From NCBI GenBank assembly GCA_021731815.1, contig JAKFWO010000032.1:1-64000 (forward strand): a DNA stretch of 64,000 nucleotides. The letters are read 5' to 3'. This document shows, in pieces, positions 17,280 through 27,698 of this stretch; within the stretch, counting starts at the first letter, position 1; the number at the start of each line of letters is the position of its first letter. This DNA is from Hyphomonadaceae bacterium. Its GTDB lineage: Bacteria > Pseudomonadota > Alphaproteobacteria > Caulobacterales > Aquidulcibacteraceae. The notes beneath the pieces were generated by a model. That model did not search any database. It was not told the origin of the DNA and was given only the letters and a program-made list of their open reading frames with translations. The position numbers were made by a program, and so were the translations under genes.

Positions 17280-18191
17280 TCACCGCATATTCCCGGACGG
17301 TGTGGCGGGCGCGCGAAGGCGCAGATAGGCGCGGGCCAGATGGCTACCGATTTGCGGGCCGGCAGCGGGATAGAGAAAGGGCTCCACCGCCTCCAGTTCC
17401 ATCACCGCAAGCCGGCCATCCGGCAGGCGGGCCATATCGACCCGGGCGTAAAGCAGCGTCTCGCCAATTGCCGCCAGCACCTGTTGGGCGAGCGCAAGGT
17501 CGGAAAGGCCAGCCGCGATCGGGAATTCACGGCCGCCATAGGAAGGCTGGACCCGGTAATCACCCGGGGCCGCGCGTTTGACGAAAGCGTGGCTGAGTTC
17601 CCCGCCGCAAAAGACGAAGGAATATTCGCCTTCCTCGACCACCGAGGGCAAAAAGGGCTGCAACAAAGCCGGGCCAGGTGGAAGCTCGGCTTCCGCGGGC
17701 AATGGCCCATCCCGACGAACCAGGGCCTGGCGCCAGCCACCCGCCCCGATCCGGGGCTTGGCGACCAATATTTCGCCGCCAAATTCGGCGAAGGCCGTCG
17801 CAACGCTCTCCCGATCCACCCTGTCGGCCCAGAGCGTCGGAATCGAGGGCGCACCCCGGCCAGCGAGGTCGCGCAGATAGGTCTTGTCGGCATTCCAGCG
17901 CAGGATGGCGGGCGGGTTGAACAATCGGGTCTGTTCGGCGATCCGGTCCATCGCGGCGAGAAATTCCGGCAGGCGCGTGGCGTAATCCCAGGTCGTGCGA
18001 ACGATCGCAGCCTCGAAGCCCGCCCAATCGACCCCGCCATCATCCCAAGACACCGGAATCAGGGCGCGCCCGATTGCGGCGAAAGCGGGGGTGAGATTTG
18101 CCACCTCGAGATCATGCTCCACGGCATGGGCGCGGCTGCGCCGCCCGTCAGGCAGCGTCACGCGGCTGGCGATGAAAGCGGTCCGGATCAT
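17280..18191 (-). CDS. ATP-grasp family ligase, substrate unknown
   Basis: This 303-residue protein has an ATP-grasp fold: N-terminal VSWDDGGVDWAGFEAAIVRTTWDY, NADKTYLRDLAGRGAPSIPT, ILVAKPRIGAGGW (phosphate-binding loop region), EEGEYSFVFCGGELSHAFVKR and a C-terminal metal strand VMELEAVEPFLY. It resembles stand-alone RimK/glutathione-synthetase-like proteins and DcsG of cycloserine synthesis, but no cycloserine genes are present, so the substrate is open. It lies 9 bp after sucB and 6 bp before thpR, probably cotranscribed. Confidence 0.8.
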   Translation of the reverse strand: MIRTAFIASRVTLPDGRRSRAHAVEHDLEVANLTPAFAAIGRALIPVSWDDGGVDWAGFEAAIVRTTWDYATRLPEFLAAMDRIAEQTRLFNPPAILRWNADKTYLRDLAGRGAPSIPTLWADRVDRESVATAFAEFGGEILVAKPRIGAGGWRQALVRRDGPLPAEAELPPGPALLQPFLPSVVEEGEYSFVFCGGELSHAFVKRAAPGDYRVQPSYGGREFPIAAGLSDLALAQQVLAAIGETLLYARVDMARLPDGRLAVMELEAVEPFLYPAAGPQIGSHLARAYLRLRAPATPSGNMR

Positions 18192-18200
18192 CGGCGCAGT

Positions 18201-19754
18201 CTACAGGTCCAGCAACAGGCGCTCGGGATCCTCAAGGCATTCCTTGACGCGCACAAGGAAGGTCACGGCTTCGCGCCCGTCCACGATGCGGTGGTCATAG
18301 GACAGGGCCAGATACATCATCGGGCGGATGACCACCTGGCCATTGACGGCGACCGGGCGTTCCTTGATCGAGTGCATTCCCAGAATGCCCGATTGCGGCG
18401 GGTTGAGAATGGGAGTCGACATCAGCGACCCATAGACCCCGCCATTGGTGATGGTGAAGGTGCCGCCGGTCAATTGCTCGATCGACAGGGCTCCATCCCG
18501 CGCCTTGAGGCCGAGATCGCCGATCTCTTTCTCGATTTCGGCAAAGCCCTTGTGGTCGGCCCCGCGCAGAACCGGCACGACCAGCCCGCGTTCGGTGCCC
18601 ACGGCGACCCCGATATCGTAATGATTCTTGTAGATGATGGAATCGCCATCGATTTCGGCATTGACCGCCGGAATTTCCTTGAGCGCCAGCACGCAGGCCT
18701 TGACGAAAAAGCTCATAAAGCCCAACCGGACCCCGTGCTTTTTCTCGAACCCTTCCTTGTAACGGTTACGGGCGGCCATGATGGCGCTCATATCCGCTTC
18801 GTTGAAGGTGGTCAGCATCGCGGCCTGGTTCTGTGCCTCCTTGAGCCGGCGCGCGATGGTCTGGCGCAGACGGGTCATTTTCACCCGCTCTTCATTGGCC
18901 AGAAGCGGACGCAAGGTCGCGGGGATCGCAGGGACGGAAGCAGCGGACACGAGAGAACCTTTTTCCAGAGCAGCCAGAGCATCGGCCTTGGTCAGTCGCC
19001 CATCCTTGCCCGACCCGCTCATCGCCGCAAGCGGGAGATTGTTTTCAGCCGCGATCCGCTGCACCGAGGGGGGCGCGGTTTTCTCGCCCATCGGCGTTGC
19101 CATTGGTGCGGCCATGTGTGTCGGAGCGGGTGCCGGAGCGGCAGACGGTGCAGCACTCATGGAAGCTGCGCCCGAGGCGATTCGCGCGATGACCGTCCCT
19201 ACAGCGACCTGGGCCCCCGGTGCCACCAGCCATTCGGCGACGAGGCCGGCGACCGGGGCGGGAACCATGACGGCGACCTTGTCGGTCTCGATCTCGGCGA
19301 GTTCATCGCCGGCATTGACCGCATCACCCGCCTGACGCAGCAGGCGCGCGACCGTGCCTTCGGCGACGCTTTCGCCCATTTGGGGGATGACCACGTCGAC
19401 TTTCACGCCACTCCCGGCGGGAGCGGGCGCGGCCATTGGCGCATTGGCTGCTGCGGGGCCGGCTTTCATCCCGTTTGCAGCAGCCCCGTTGCCGGCATTT
19501 TTGCCAGCAACATTGCCAGCGCCAGAACTTGTGCGGCCGAGGATTGCGCCAATCCCCACACTCGCCCCTTCGGCGACGAGGATTTCCGAAAGCACACCCG
19601 TTTCCGTGGCCGCTACTGAAAGCCCGACCTTGTCGGTTTCCAGCTCGACCAGCAACTCATCCTTGGCGATCGCATCGCCCGGTTTTTTCAGCCATTTGGC
19701 GACACTCGCCTCGCTCACCGATTCACCCAGAGGGGGAACCACAATATCGGCCAT
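18201..19754 (-). CDS. sucB: 2-oxoglutarate dehydrogenase E2 (dihydrolipoyl succinyltransferase) with two lipoyl domains
   Basis: The start is the ATG at 19754 ([22 protein letters not shown] upstream), giving 517 residues; the frame is open further but that part overlaps sucA. Two lipoyl domains are present: 1-77 with Lys42 (ELETDKVGL) and about 117-193 with Lys159 (EIETDKVAV), joined by an Ala/Gly-rich linker. The E1/E3-binding domain follows at about 228-264 and the catalytic acyltransferase core at about 285-517, with [12 protein letters not shown] near the end. It transfers the succinyl group from lipoamide to CoA in the TCA cycle. Most proteobacterial SucB proteins have one lipoyl domain. 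It lies 47 bp after sucA. Confidence 0.95.
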   Translation of the reverse strand: MADIVVPPLGESVSEASVAKWLKKPGDAIAKDELLVELETDKVGLSVAATETGVLSEILVAEGASVGIGAILGRTSSGAGNVAGKNAGNGAAANGMKAGPAAANAPMAAPAPAGSGVKVDVVIPQMGESVAEGTVARLLRQAGDAVNAGDELAEIETDKVAVMVPAPVAGLVAEWLVAPGAQVAVGTVIARIASGAASMSAAPSAAPAPAPTHMAAPMATPMGEKTAPPSVQRIAAENNLPLAAMSGSGKDGRLTKADALAALEKGSLVSAASVPAIPATLRPLLANEERVKMTRLRQTIARRLKEAQNQAAMLTTFNEADMSAIMAARNRYKEGFEKKHGVRLGFMSFFVKACVLALKEIPAVNAEIDGDSIIYKNHYDIGVAVGTERGLVVPVLRGADHKGFAEIEKEIGDLGLKARDGALSIEQLTGGTFTITNGGVYGSLMSTPILNPPQSGILGMHSIKERPVAVNGQVVIRPMMYLALSYDHRIVDGREAVTFLVRVKECLEDPERLLLDL

Positions 19755-19801
19755 CACAGAAGCTCCCGCACAGGACAGATCAGAAATTGACGCAGATGGA
19801 A

Positions 19802-22801
19802 TTATTTGCCGGTTGCACTGCCGGCGGGTTTTTCGCCGAGTGCCGCTTCGACAAACGCCTCCAATTGCGTTTTGTGGCTCGAGCCCAGACCCACGGCGGT
19901 CGATGCACTGGCCGGTCGCCCGGCATAAGCGACACGTTTCATCCGTGCACCAATTTCCTCGAGCACGGATTGAAGCCAGGGCTCGACAAAGCTGAAGGCC
20001 CCCATATTGCGGGGCTCTTCCTGGCACCAGACCATTTCGGCCGATGCGAAACGCGCCAGCACCTCCTTGAGTGATTGGTGCGGGAAGGGGTAGAATTGTT
20101 CCACCCGCAGCAGATAGACATCGGAAATGCCGCGCTTTTCGCGCTCCTCGAGCAGATCGTAATAGACCTTGCCCGAACACAGGACCACCCGGCGGATCCT
20201 GTCGTCCGGAACGAGGCGGATCGGCGTCAGATCGAAGCCACGCTCGGCATCATCGGCAAGGACACGGTGAAAGGTCGTATCGGGGCCCATTTCGCGGAGC
20301 CATGACACGCATTTCTTGTGCCGCAGCAGCGATTTGGGCGACATCAGGATGAGCGGCTTGCGGAAATCGCGGTGGATCTGGCGGCGCAGGATGTGGAAAT
20401 AATTGGCCGGGGTCGAGACATTGGCGACCTGCATATTGTCCTGGGCGCAGGATTGCAGGAAACGCTCCAGCCGCGCCGAGCTGTGTTCGGGTCCCTGGCC
20501 TTCATAGCCATGCGGCAGCAGCATCACGAGGCCCGATGAGCGCAGCCATTTCTGTTCGGCCGAGGCGATGAACTGGTCGATGATGACCTGGGCCCCGTTC
20601 ACGAAATCGCCAAATTGCGCTTCCCAAAGGACAAGCGTGTTGGGGGCCGACAGCGAATAGCCATATTCGAAGCCCAGAACGGCCTCTTCCGAGAGGCTCG
20701 AATCATAGACCTCGAACACGCCCTGACCATCCGCGAGATGGTTGAGCGGCGTATGACGCTCCTCGGTCTTCTGGTCGACGATCTGGCTGTGGCGATGGCT
20801 GAACGTGCCGCGCGCCGAATCCTGACCCGACAGGCGGATTTCGAATTTCTCCTTGAGCAGGGTGGCGAAGGCCAATTGCTCGCCGATTGCCCAATCGAGC
20901 GGCCCGTCCTCGGAAATCGCCTTGCGCCGGGCCTCGATCACGCGCGCCACCGTCCGGTGCGGCGCGACAGTATCAGGCAGGGTGTTGACCCCGATTCCGA
21001 TCGCCTGCAACACCGGAATGTCCACGGAAGTGCGCCCGCGGCGGTCATCGTCCCGGGGCAGGCCGAGATGCGACCATTCCTTGTCGAAGCGGTCGGCCTG
21101 TTGCGCCCGATAGGTCTTGCCGGCTTCGAGTTCGGAATCGAGCAGGGCCTCCATTTCGGCGACCATGGCATCCGCCTCGTCGCGATTGATCACGCCCTCG
21201 GCGATCAGACGCTCGGCATAGATCGCGCGTACCGGCTTTTGCTGCGCGATTTTGGCATACATCAGCGGCTGGGTCATGGTGGGGTCGTCCCCCTCATTGT
21301 GACCATAGCGGCGATAGCAGACGAGATCGATGACCACGTCCTTCTGAAAGGTCTGGCGGAATTCGGTCGCGACCCGGGTGGCGAACACCACGGCTTCGGG
21401 ATCGTCGCCATTGACGTGAAAAATCGGCGCCTGAACCATCAGCGCGACATCCGAGCAATAAGGCGAGGAACGCGAGAAGCGGGGATCGGTCGTGAAGCCG
21501 ATCTGGTTATTGACGATGAAATGGATCGCCCCGCCCGTGCGATAGCCTTTGAGCCCCGACAGGCCAAAACATTCCGACACCATGCCCTGGCCGGCAAAGG
21601 CCGCATCGCCATGCAGCAAAAGCGGCAAAGTACGCCGCCGGCTTTCCTCGCGCGCTTCGAGGCTGGCAATGCCGCGCGCCTGTTTGGCGCGGGCCTTGCC
21701 GAGCACCACGGGATCCACCGCCTCGAGATGCGAGGGATTGGCGGTCAGCGACAGATGCACGATCAGGCCATCGAATTCGCGGTCCGACGACCAGCCGAGA
21801 TGGTATTTCACATCCCCGGTGCCGAGTGCGGCTTCCGCATTGCCGTCCCCGCCCAGAAATTCGTTGAACACGGCGCGATAGGGCTTGCCCATCACCGCGG
21901 TCAGGACATTGAGCCGGCCGCGATGGGGCATGCCCAGAATGATGTCCGACAGACCGGATTTCCCGCCGACCTTTATGATCTGTTCGAGCGCCGGAGCCAT
22001 GGCCTCGCCGCCATCAATGCCGAAACGTTTGGTGCCCGGAAACCGGCGGTGGATGAATTGCTCGAACACTTCGGCTTCGGTGAGTTTCCTGAGGATCGCC
22101 TTCTTGCCCAACAGGGTGAAATTCGCCGATTGGTCGGGATTCTCACCCTCGATCCGCTGTTGCAGCCAGGATTTCTGCGCGGGATCCGAAATATGCATGA
22201 ATTCGAAGCCGATCCGACTGCAATAGACCTTGCGCAGGACCTCGAGCATTTTGCGGACGGTGGCGGTTTCGAATCCCAGCATGCCATCGATGAAGATCGG
22301 ACGGTCGAGATCGGCCGCGCCGAAGCCATAATGGGCGGGATCGAGCTCCTCATGGCTGCCCGGAATCTGGATCCCGAGCGGGTCGAGATCGGCCGCCAGA
22401 TGCCCGCGCATGCGATGGGCGCGGATCATCATCACCGCCTTGACGCTGTCGCGCGCGGCCTGCTGGACATCGACCGGCGCGCCCTTGGGGGCGGCAACCG
22501 CGAGCGGGGTTGGCGTGCGGGCCTCGCGCAAGGCGGGCTTGGCGGCAGGCGGTGCGCCGGTCAGCGCCGCGACCATTTCATCCGCCGCCGGATCGCGCCA
22601 ATCGGCCCGCGCCCAGGAGGCCTTGCGGTCGGGCTCGGGTTCGGCGAGGCGGGCCAGCATCTCGCGCCAATCAGGGGCCACGCTGTCGGGATTGGCCTTG
22701 AAGCGGGCGAGCATCTCCTCGACATAGAGCGCATTGGCACCGTCGAGAAAACCTGTCTCAAGCAGGGCCTGATTGAAATTCGATCGCCCGTCATCCGCCA
22801 T
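19802..22801 (-). CDS. sucA: 2-oxoglutarate dehydrogenase E1
   Basis: The start is the ATG at 22801 ([31 protein letters not shown]), the usual N-terminus, giving 999 residues; the frame extends upstream without support. Recognised segments are [31 protein letters not shown], the ThDP site around [13 protein letters not shown] with [22 protein letters not shown] and the C-terminal [15 protein letters not shown]. It decarboxylates 2-oxoglutarate with ThDP and passes the succinyl group to SucB. It lies between sucD (181 bp) and sucB (47 bp). Confidence 0.97.
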   Translation of the reverse strand: MADDGRSNFNQALLETGFLDGANALYVEEMLARFKANPDSVAPDWREMLARLAEPEPDRKASWARADWRDPAADEMVAALTGAPPAAKPALREARTPTPLAVAAPKGAPVDVQQAARDSVKAVMMIRAHRMRGHLAADLDPLGIQIPGSHEELDPAHYGFGAADLDRPIFIDGMLGFETATVRKMLEVLRKVYCSRIGFEFMHISDPAQKSWLQQRIEGENPDQSANFTLLGKKAILRKLTEAEVFEQFIHRRFPGTKRFGIDGGEAMAPALEQIIKVGGKSGLSDIILGMPHRGRLNVLTAVMGKPYRAVFNEFLGGDGNAEAALGTGDVKYHLGWSSDREFDGLIVHLSLTANPSHLEAVDPVVLGKARAKQARGIASLEAREESRRRTLPLLLHGDAAFAGQGMVSECFGLSGLKGYRTGGAIHFIVNNQIGFTTDPRFSRSSPYCSDVALMVQAPIFHVNGDDPEAVVFATRVATEFRQTFQKDVVIDLVCYRRYGHNEGDDPTMTQPLMYAKIAQQKPVRAIYAERLIAEGVINRDEADAMVAEMEALLDSELEAGKTYRAQQADRFDKEWSHLGLPRDDDRRGRTSVDIPVLQAIGIGVNTLPDTVAPHRTVARVIEARRKAISEDGPLDWAIGEQLAFATLLKEKFEIRLSGQDSARGTFSHRHSQIVDQKTEERHTPLNHLADGQGVFEVYDSSLSEEAVLGFEYGYSLSAPNTLVLWEAQFGDFVNGAQVIIDQFIASAEQKWLRSSGLVMLLPHGYEGQGPEHSSARLERFLQSCAQDNMQVANVSTPANYFHILRRQIHRDFRKPLILMSPKSLLRHKKCVSWLREMGPDTTFHRVLADDAERGFDLTPIRLVPDDRIRRVVLCSGKVYYDLLEEREKRGISDVYLLRVEQFYPFPHQSLKEVLARFASAEMVWCQEEPRNMGAFSFVEPWLQSVLEEIGARMKRVAYAGRPASASTAVGLGSSHKTQLEAFVEAALGEKPAGSATGK

Positions 22802-22982
22802 GACATCATCCCGATCCGTCGCGGGCGGAACGCGCCCGCCGGCGACGATTGACACATCATCCGCGCAGCATGGCGCAGATGCAATGCCAAGGTTTACCAA
22901 GTCACCCGGACCTGCACCATGCGCTTGCGCAGAGAAATCACGGGTTGCGCGAACACTTTTTCGCCCCCAGCCGGCGAAGCGG

Positions 22983-23870
22983 TCAGCGCCCGGCCAGCAG
23001 ATTGGCGAGCGTCGAGCCGAGCGAGGCCGGGCTGTCGGCGATACGGATGCCGGCGGCACGCATGGCGTCGAGCTTGTCCTCCGCCCCGCCTTTGCCGCCG
23101 GCAATGATCGCGCCGGCATGGCCCATGCGGCGGCCGGGCGGTGCCGTGCGGCCGGCGATGAAGCCGACCATTGGTTTCCGGCGGCCCTTTCTGGCTTCAT
23201 CGGCCAGGAATTGCGCAGCCTCTTCCTCGGCCGAGCCGCCGATTTCACCGATCATGATGATCGATTTGGTTTCCGGATCGGCGAGGAACATCTCCAGCAC
23301 ATCCACGAATTCGGTGCCCTTGACCGGGTCGCCGCCAATGCCGACGGCGCTGGTCTGGCCGAGCCCGGCATTGGTGGTCTGGAACACGGCTTCATAGGTC
23401 AGCGTGCCCGAGCGCGACACCACGCCCACACTGCCTTTGGCAAAGATCGAGCCCGGCATGATCCCGATCTTGCATTGGCCCGGCGTCAGCACGCCCGGGC
23501 AATTGGGACCGATCAGGCGCGATTTCGAGCCCTCGAGCCGGCGCTTGACCCGCACCATGTCGAGCACCGGAATGCCCTCGGTGATACAGACGATCAGCGG
23601 GATTTCAGCCTCGATCGCCTCCTCGATCGCGGCGGCCGCACCCGGCGGCGGAACATAGATGACGCTCGCATCCGCGCCGGCCTTGTCGCGCGCCTCGGCC
23701 ACGGAATTGAACACCGGCAGGCCCAGATGCGTCGTTCCCCCTTTGCCCGGACTGACCCCGCCGGTCATTTTCGTGCCATAGGCGATGGCCTGTTGGGAAT
23801 GGAAGGTGCCGTTCTTGCCGGTAAAGCCCTGGCAGATGACGCGCGTGGAATGATCGACCAGAATGGACAT
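22983..23870 (-). CDS. sucD: Succinyl-CoA synthetase alpha subunit
   Basis: The start is the ATG at 23870 ([25 protein letters not shown]), giving 295 residues. It contains the CoA-binding N-domain ([18 protein letters not shown]), GVSPGKGG, the [11 protein letters not shown] motif and the phosphohistidine loop GHAGAIIAG. It makes succinate and NTP from succinyl-CoA. The partner sucC is normally directly upstream but is not in this window; the upstream neighbours are a dehydrogenase/dehydratase fusion and a flavin reductase. The beta subunit must lie elsewhere. Confidence 0.96.
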   Translation of the reverse strand: MSILVDHSTRVICQGFTGKNGTFHSQQAIAYGTKMTGGVSPGKGGTTHLGLPVFNSVAEARDKAGADASVIYVPPPGAAAAIEEAIEAEIPLIVCITEGIPVLDMVRVKRRLEGSKSRLIGPNCPGVLTPGQCKIGIMPGSIFAKGSVGVVSRSGTLTYEAVFQTTNAGLGQTSAVGIGGDPVKGTEFVDVLEMFLADPETKSIIMIGEIGGSAEEEAAQFLADEARKGRRKPMVGFIAGRTAPPGRRMGHAGAIIAGGKGGAEDKLDAMRAAGIRIADSPASLGSTLANLLAGR

Positions 23871-24094
23871 GATGGCCTCGGAAAAGATCTGGGGGGAAAG
23901 CGGGGGCGGGAAAGATGCTGTACCGCCCGTCTTAAGCAGGCGCACGCGGCTTGGCAATCGCCCCGGGCGGCGCTTGCCGATTCGGCAGCGTTGATGGTCA
24001 TCCATCAGGCAATGCCGGAGGAGAGAGGGGAATGCATGATGAGCGACAAAACATGCCCCGAGCGCCGCCTTCTCGCCGGACGGGACGAAGATCG

Positions 24095-26005
24095 TCACCG
24101 AACGGGCAGTGTGAGCATCCCCTCGGCCAGCCAGCGGGCATAATCGGCGTGATCGACATTGCCGCCCGACAGCACGACGACCACCCGCCGGCCGGCAAAG
24201 CGCTCTCTTTCGGTGAGAACCGCGGCGAGCGCCGCCGCCCCGGAGGGTTCCAGCACCAGTTTCAGGCGGGAAAACGCCAGCGCCATGGCCTGTTTGACCG
24301 CCGCATCGGAAACAGGGATCGCGCCCGCCAACCGGTCGCGCAGGATCGCCCAGGGCCGATCGCCGGGCGCGGGAACCATCAGTCCGTCGCAGATCGTCCG
24401 AATTCCGGCCGGATTTTCCACCCGCATGCCGGCCGCCAGCGAGCGCCGGTAATCGTCGTGCCCTTCGGGCTCGGCCGCCCACAATCTGGTCTGTGGCGAC
24501 AGGCGGGCAAAGGCCAGCGCGATGCCCGACAACAGCCCTCCGCCACTGGTCGGGCAGACCAGATCATCGGCCCACATGCCGCGATCGGCGAGGTCGAGCG
24601 CGATCTCCAGCCCGCTTGTCCCCTGCCCGGCAATGATCATTGGATCGTCAAAGGGCGGCACCAGCACCGCCCCTTTTCCCCGGGCGATGTCGGCGGCGAT
24701 GGCTTCCCGGCTTTCGCTCAGGCGGTCATAGAGCCGCAAATGCGCGCCGGCGGCGATCACGCCCTCCCGCTTCAGGGCGGGTGCATCGGCCGGCATGACG
24801 ATACTCGCTTCAATGCCGAGGATTTGTGCCGCCTTCGCTACCGCCAGCGCATGATTGCCCGACGAGAACGCGACCACGCCGGCTTTGCGTTCCGCGGTAC
24901 CGAGTGCGGCCAGCCGGTTCATCGCGCCGCGGAATTTGAATGCCCCCCCGCGCTGGAGATTTTCCGGCTTGACGTGGATTTCGGCCCCGCAGATTTTGTC
25001 CAGACCATCGGCGCGAAGCAAGGGCGTGCGGATGGCAAAGGGCGCGAGGCGGGCGGCGGCGGCCTCGATATCGGCAAAGCCCGGCAGCGCAAGGGCAGGC
25101 GGGTGTCCCGTTGAATCGGGGGCACGAATTATTGCGGCGGTGGAACGCGGCCGAAGGCGCGTGATCAGGCTCGAACTATCCTGGCGCCCGCCGCCTGTGG
25201 CCTGGATCTCCGCATAGAATTGGTCGATCTGTTCGGTCACCGGGATCGGCGCGCCGATGCGCCGGGCTTCGTCGCGCACAAGGCCCAGATCCTTGCGCAT
25301 CCAGTCCACCGCAAAGCCGAACCCGAAGCGGCCTTCCACCATGCTCTTCCAGCGATTATTCATCTGCCAGCTTTGCGCCGCCCCTTGCGAGATGGCGGCG
25401 ATCAGCTTTTCCGGGTCGAGCCCTGCGGCCAGCGCGAAATTGAGCGCCTCAGACAGGCCCTGCACGATTCCGGCAATGGCGATCTGATTGGCCATTTTCG
25501 CCAATTGACCTGCGCCCACGGGCCCCATCAGCACCGCATTCCTGGCATAGGCGGCGAGCACCGGACCCGCACGCGCGAAATCTGCCGGATTTCCGCCGGC
25601 CATCACGGTAAGCGTGCCGTTCTCCGCCCCGCTCTGCCCGCCCGACACCGGCGCGTCGAGAAAACCGATCCCGGCCTGCCCGGCGATCTGCGCGCAGTTT
25701 CGTGCCCCGCTCGCCGAGATGGTGGTGTGGTCGATCCACAATGCGCCGCGGCTTTGGGCTGCGGAGGCGAGCATTCCCGCCAGTCCGGCGACATCCTGGT
25801 CATTGCCCAAGCAGCTCACCACGAATTCGGCTTCGGCGATGGCGTCCTCCACCCGATCGGCGCAGCGCGCGCCGGTCTTCAGCGACCACGCTTTTGCTTT
25901 TTCGGCCGAGCGGTTGTGGCCCGTGACCTCATGGCCCGCCCCGACGAGATGGGCGGCCATTGGTGCGCCCATGGTACCAAGCCCGATAAAAGCGATCCGG
26001 CTCAT
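24095..26005 (-). CDS. Fused 3-hydroxyisobutyrate-dehydrogenase-type / threonine-dehydratase-type protein
   Basis: One uninterrupted 636-residue frame starts at the ATG at 26005 ([15 protein letters not shown]). Residues 1-285 are a beta-hydroxyacid dehydrogenase: GLGTMG NAD(P) loop, DAPVSGG, Lys170 in [11 protein letters not shown], ending [11 protein letters not shown], the usual end of the family. Residues about 308-636 are a fold-type II PLP enzyme of the threonine/serine dehydratase family: [24 protein letters not shown] Lys357 in [31 protein letters not shown]. The roughly 22-residue joint contains no ATG, GTG or TTG in frame, so a separate start for the second half is not evident. Either it is bifunctional or a stop was lost. 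The ATG overlaps the upstream flavin reductase stop by 4 bp. Confidence 0.85.
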   Translation of the reverse strand: MSRIAFIGLGTMGAPMAAHLVGAGHEVTGHNRSAEKAKAWSLKTGARCADRVEDAIAEAEFVVSCLGNDQDVAGLAGMLASAAQSRGALWIDHTTISASGARNCAQIAGQAGIGFLDAPVSGGQSGAENGTLTVMAGGNPADFARAGPVLAAYARNAVLMGPVGAGQLAKMANQIAIAGIVQGLSEALNFALAAGLDPEKLIAAISQGAAQSWQMNNRWKSMVEGRFGFGFAVDWMRKDLGLVRDEARRIGAPIPVTEQIDQFYAEIQATGGGRQDSSSLITRLRPRSTAAIIRAPDSTGHPPALALPGFADIEAAAARLAPFAIRTPLLRADGLDKICGAEIHVKPENLQRGGAFKFRGAMNRLAALGTAERKAGVVAFSSGNHALAVAKAAQILGIEASIVMPADAPALKREGVIAAGAHLRLYDRLSESREAIAADIARGKGAVLVPPFDDPMIIAGQGTSGLEIALDLADRGMWADDLVCPTSGGGLLSGIALAFARLSPQTRLWAAEPEGHDDYRRSLAAGMRVENPAGIRTICDGLMVPAPGDRPWAILRDRLAGAIPVSDAAVKQAMALAFSRLKLVLEPSGAAALAAVLTERERFAGRRVVVVLSGGNVDHADYARWLAEGMLTLPVR

Positions 26006-26562
26006 TTGTCGTCCTGCTCCGGCCTTTGGATGTCGGGAGGCACCGCTTCCGCCCAGTCCCAATTACGAAATTGCCCGCCGAAAAAGCCCAAAGCCGGGCC
26101 GGGCGGCCCCATGCGCGCGGCCAGAGTCTCGCCATAGATCGCCAGATGGTCGCCATGCCGTTCGCGTGCGCGGACCGCGCAGCCAAACCCCGACAGCGCC
26201 CCGCGCAGCACCGGTCCGCCTGGCATCTCCGCATCGAACAGGTTTTCAGGCACAATGTCGCGCACCGTACGGGCAAACAGCCGCGCGAGTTCGGCCTGAT
26301 CGGCCCGCAACACGCTGATGCCAAAGCCGTCGGCCGCTGCAAAACGTGCAAAATACCCCGATTGATCTCCCAGCATCCATCCAAGGATCGGCGGAGCGAG
26401 GGACACGGACACGAAGGAATTGATGGTAATGGCAGCGATTGGTCCCCGCTCGCCCCCGCCGATGGCGGCGACGCAGATTCCGGTGGCAAATCGCCCGAGC
26501 GCGGCGCGATAGGCCATGATGTCGCCGCCTGGCGAAAGGGTTTGGTCCATCACCTGGCTCAT
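26002..26562 (-). CDS. Flavin reductase-like protein
   Basis: This protein of about 186 residues starts at the ATG at 26562 (MSQVMDQTL, purine-rich ribosome site); a GTG at 26598 is possible but lies in a tandem repeat. Family landmarks are YRAALGRFATGICV, AAITINSFVSVSLAPPILGW (FMN phosphate-binding segment) and a RERHGDHLAIYGE strand. Members reduce FMN/FAD with NAD(P)H for partner monooxygenases or bind FMN. It overlaps the fused dehydrogenase/dehydratase by 4 bp; no partner monooxygenase is adjacent on this strand. Confidence 0.85.
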   Translation of the reverse strand: MSQVMDQTLSPGGDIMAYRAALGRFATGICVAAIGGGERGPIAAITINSFVSVSLAPPILGWMLGDQSGYFARFAAADGFGISVLRADQAELARLFARTVRDIVPENLFDAEMPGGPVLRGALSGFGCAVRARERHGDHLAIYGETLAARMGPPGPALGFFGGQFRNWDWAEAVPPDIQRPEQDDK

Positions 26563-26584
26563 CGGCTTCGCAATTCCTTCCTCG

Positions 26585-26635
26585 CCGGCTTCCCGCACCC
26601 GGCTTCCCGCACCGGGCTTCCCGCACCGGGCTTCA
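26585..26635. repeat. Tandem repeat, about 3 x 14-15 bp
   Basis: Units of CGGCTTCCCGCACCG are repeated three times, in the leader of the flavin reductase gene and upstream of divergent motB. Confidence 0.75.
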
Positions 26636-26714
26636 CCGAGACTTAACGGCCATCGGTTACAAGTCCAAGTGCGGAAGGCCGCCGAACGGCCGGAATCCTG
26701 GATGAATATACAGA

Positions 26715-27623
26715 ATGGCGAGCAATGGGCGCCCCATCATCATCAAGAAGATCAAAAAGATCTCGGGCGGTCATCATGGCGGCGCGTGGAAGGTCGCCTA
26801 TGCCGATTTCGTGACGGCGATGATGGCGTTCTTCCTGCTGATGTGGCTGATCAACACCACGACGCCGGAGCAAAAGCGCGGCATTGCCGATTATTTCGCC
26901 CCGGCCAGCGTGGCCCTGTCGTCCTCGGGCTCGGGCGGAATTCTGGGCGGCACCGAGATCGCCCAGGAAGGGACCCGCTCGCGCGGGGCATCCTCGATCG
27001 TCGAGCGCCTGTCGCCGGATGCGCCCCAGACCGAGGCCATTGAGGAACAAAAACAACCCGAGCGTGTCAAGACCCAGGAAGAGATTTCCGACGAGGCGCT
27101 GAAAAAGGCGCTGGAATTGCGCGAGAAATCCGAATTCGAGCGCGCCGAACAATCGCTGCGCCAGGCGCTGGACGATCTGCCGGAGCTTGCGGAGCTGTCA
27201 AAGCATTTGCTGATCGACCAGACGCCCGAAGGCCTGCGCATTCAATTGGTGGATCAGGAGGGCCGCTCGATGTTTGCGCCCGGCGCGAAGGAGCCGCTCG
27301 AGCGCACGCACAAGCTGATCGGGCTGGTGGCCAGGGTCATCGAGCAATTGCCCAATCGCATCTCGATCAGTGGCCACACCGATGAAAGCCCCAAAAACAG
27401 CGGGGCCGGATTTTCGGAATGGGAATTATCGGCCGACCGCGCCAATTCGGCCCGCCGGATTCTGGAGCGCAGCGGGATCGATCCCGGCCGGGTCTTCCAG
27501 GTCTCGGGCAAGGCGCAGTCCGAGCCATTGTTTCCCGACGACCCCACGGCACCGGGCAATCGGCGGATTTCCATCGTGCTGTTGCATGCCGCACCGGTGC
27601 TGCCGAAAAATACCGGATTCTGA
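26715..27623 (+). CDS. motB: Flagellar motor stator protein MotB
   Basis: This 302-residue protein has the typical alphaproteobacterial N-terminus RPIIIKKIKKISGGHHGGAWKVAYADFVTAMMAFFLLMWLI, quoted here by its parts: basic RPIIIKKIKK, then GGAWKVAYADF with the proton-conducting Asp31 at the start of the single membrane helix. A charged coiled region (about 95-165) leads to the OmpA-type peptidoglycan-binding domain (about 175-295) with ISISGHTDESP and PGNRRISIVLL. With MotA it forms the proton-driven stator in the inner membrane. motA is not adjacent. Confidence 0.95.
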   Translation: MASNGRPIIIKKIKKISGGHHGGAWKVAYADFVTAMMAFFLLMWLINTTTPEQKRGIADYFAPASVALSSSGSGGILGGTEIAQEGTRSRGASSIVERLSPDAPQTEAIEEQKQPERVKTQEEISDEALKKALELREKSEFERAEQSLRQALDDLPELAELSKHLLIDQTPEGLRIQLVDQEGRSMFAPGAKEPLERTHKLIGLVARVIEQLPNRISISGHTDESPKNSGAGFSEWELSADRANSARRILERSGIDPGRVFQVSGKAQSEPLFPDDPTAPGNRRISIVLLHAAPVLPKNTGF

Positions 27624-27698
27624 TCCCCGATCAGGTCTGAATCCTGATATGGGAATCCGTACTCCGGAACAATCCGGTTTCCGGTCGGGGGAAAGGTC

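Noticed and set aside
17049-19619. Very long plus-strand frame (856 codons) opposite thpR, ATP-grasp and sucB
   Set aside because: It is antisense to three well-recognised genes, with low-complexity composition and no family features; a GC-rich shadow frame. The similar long frames opposite sucA (20615-22852) and the TonB receptor (61543-63978) were rejected on the same grounds.
19755-20180. 142-codon upstream extension of sucB
   Set aside because: It overlaps sucA in another frame; the canonical [12 protein letters not shown] start is at 19754.
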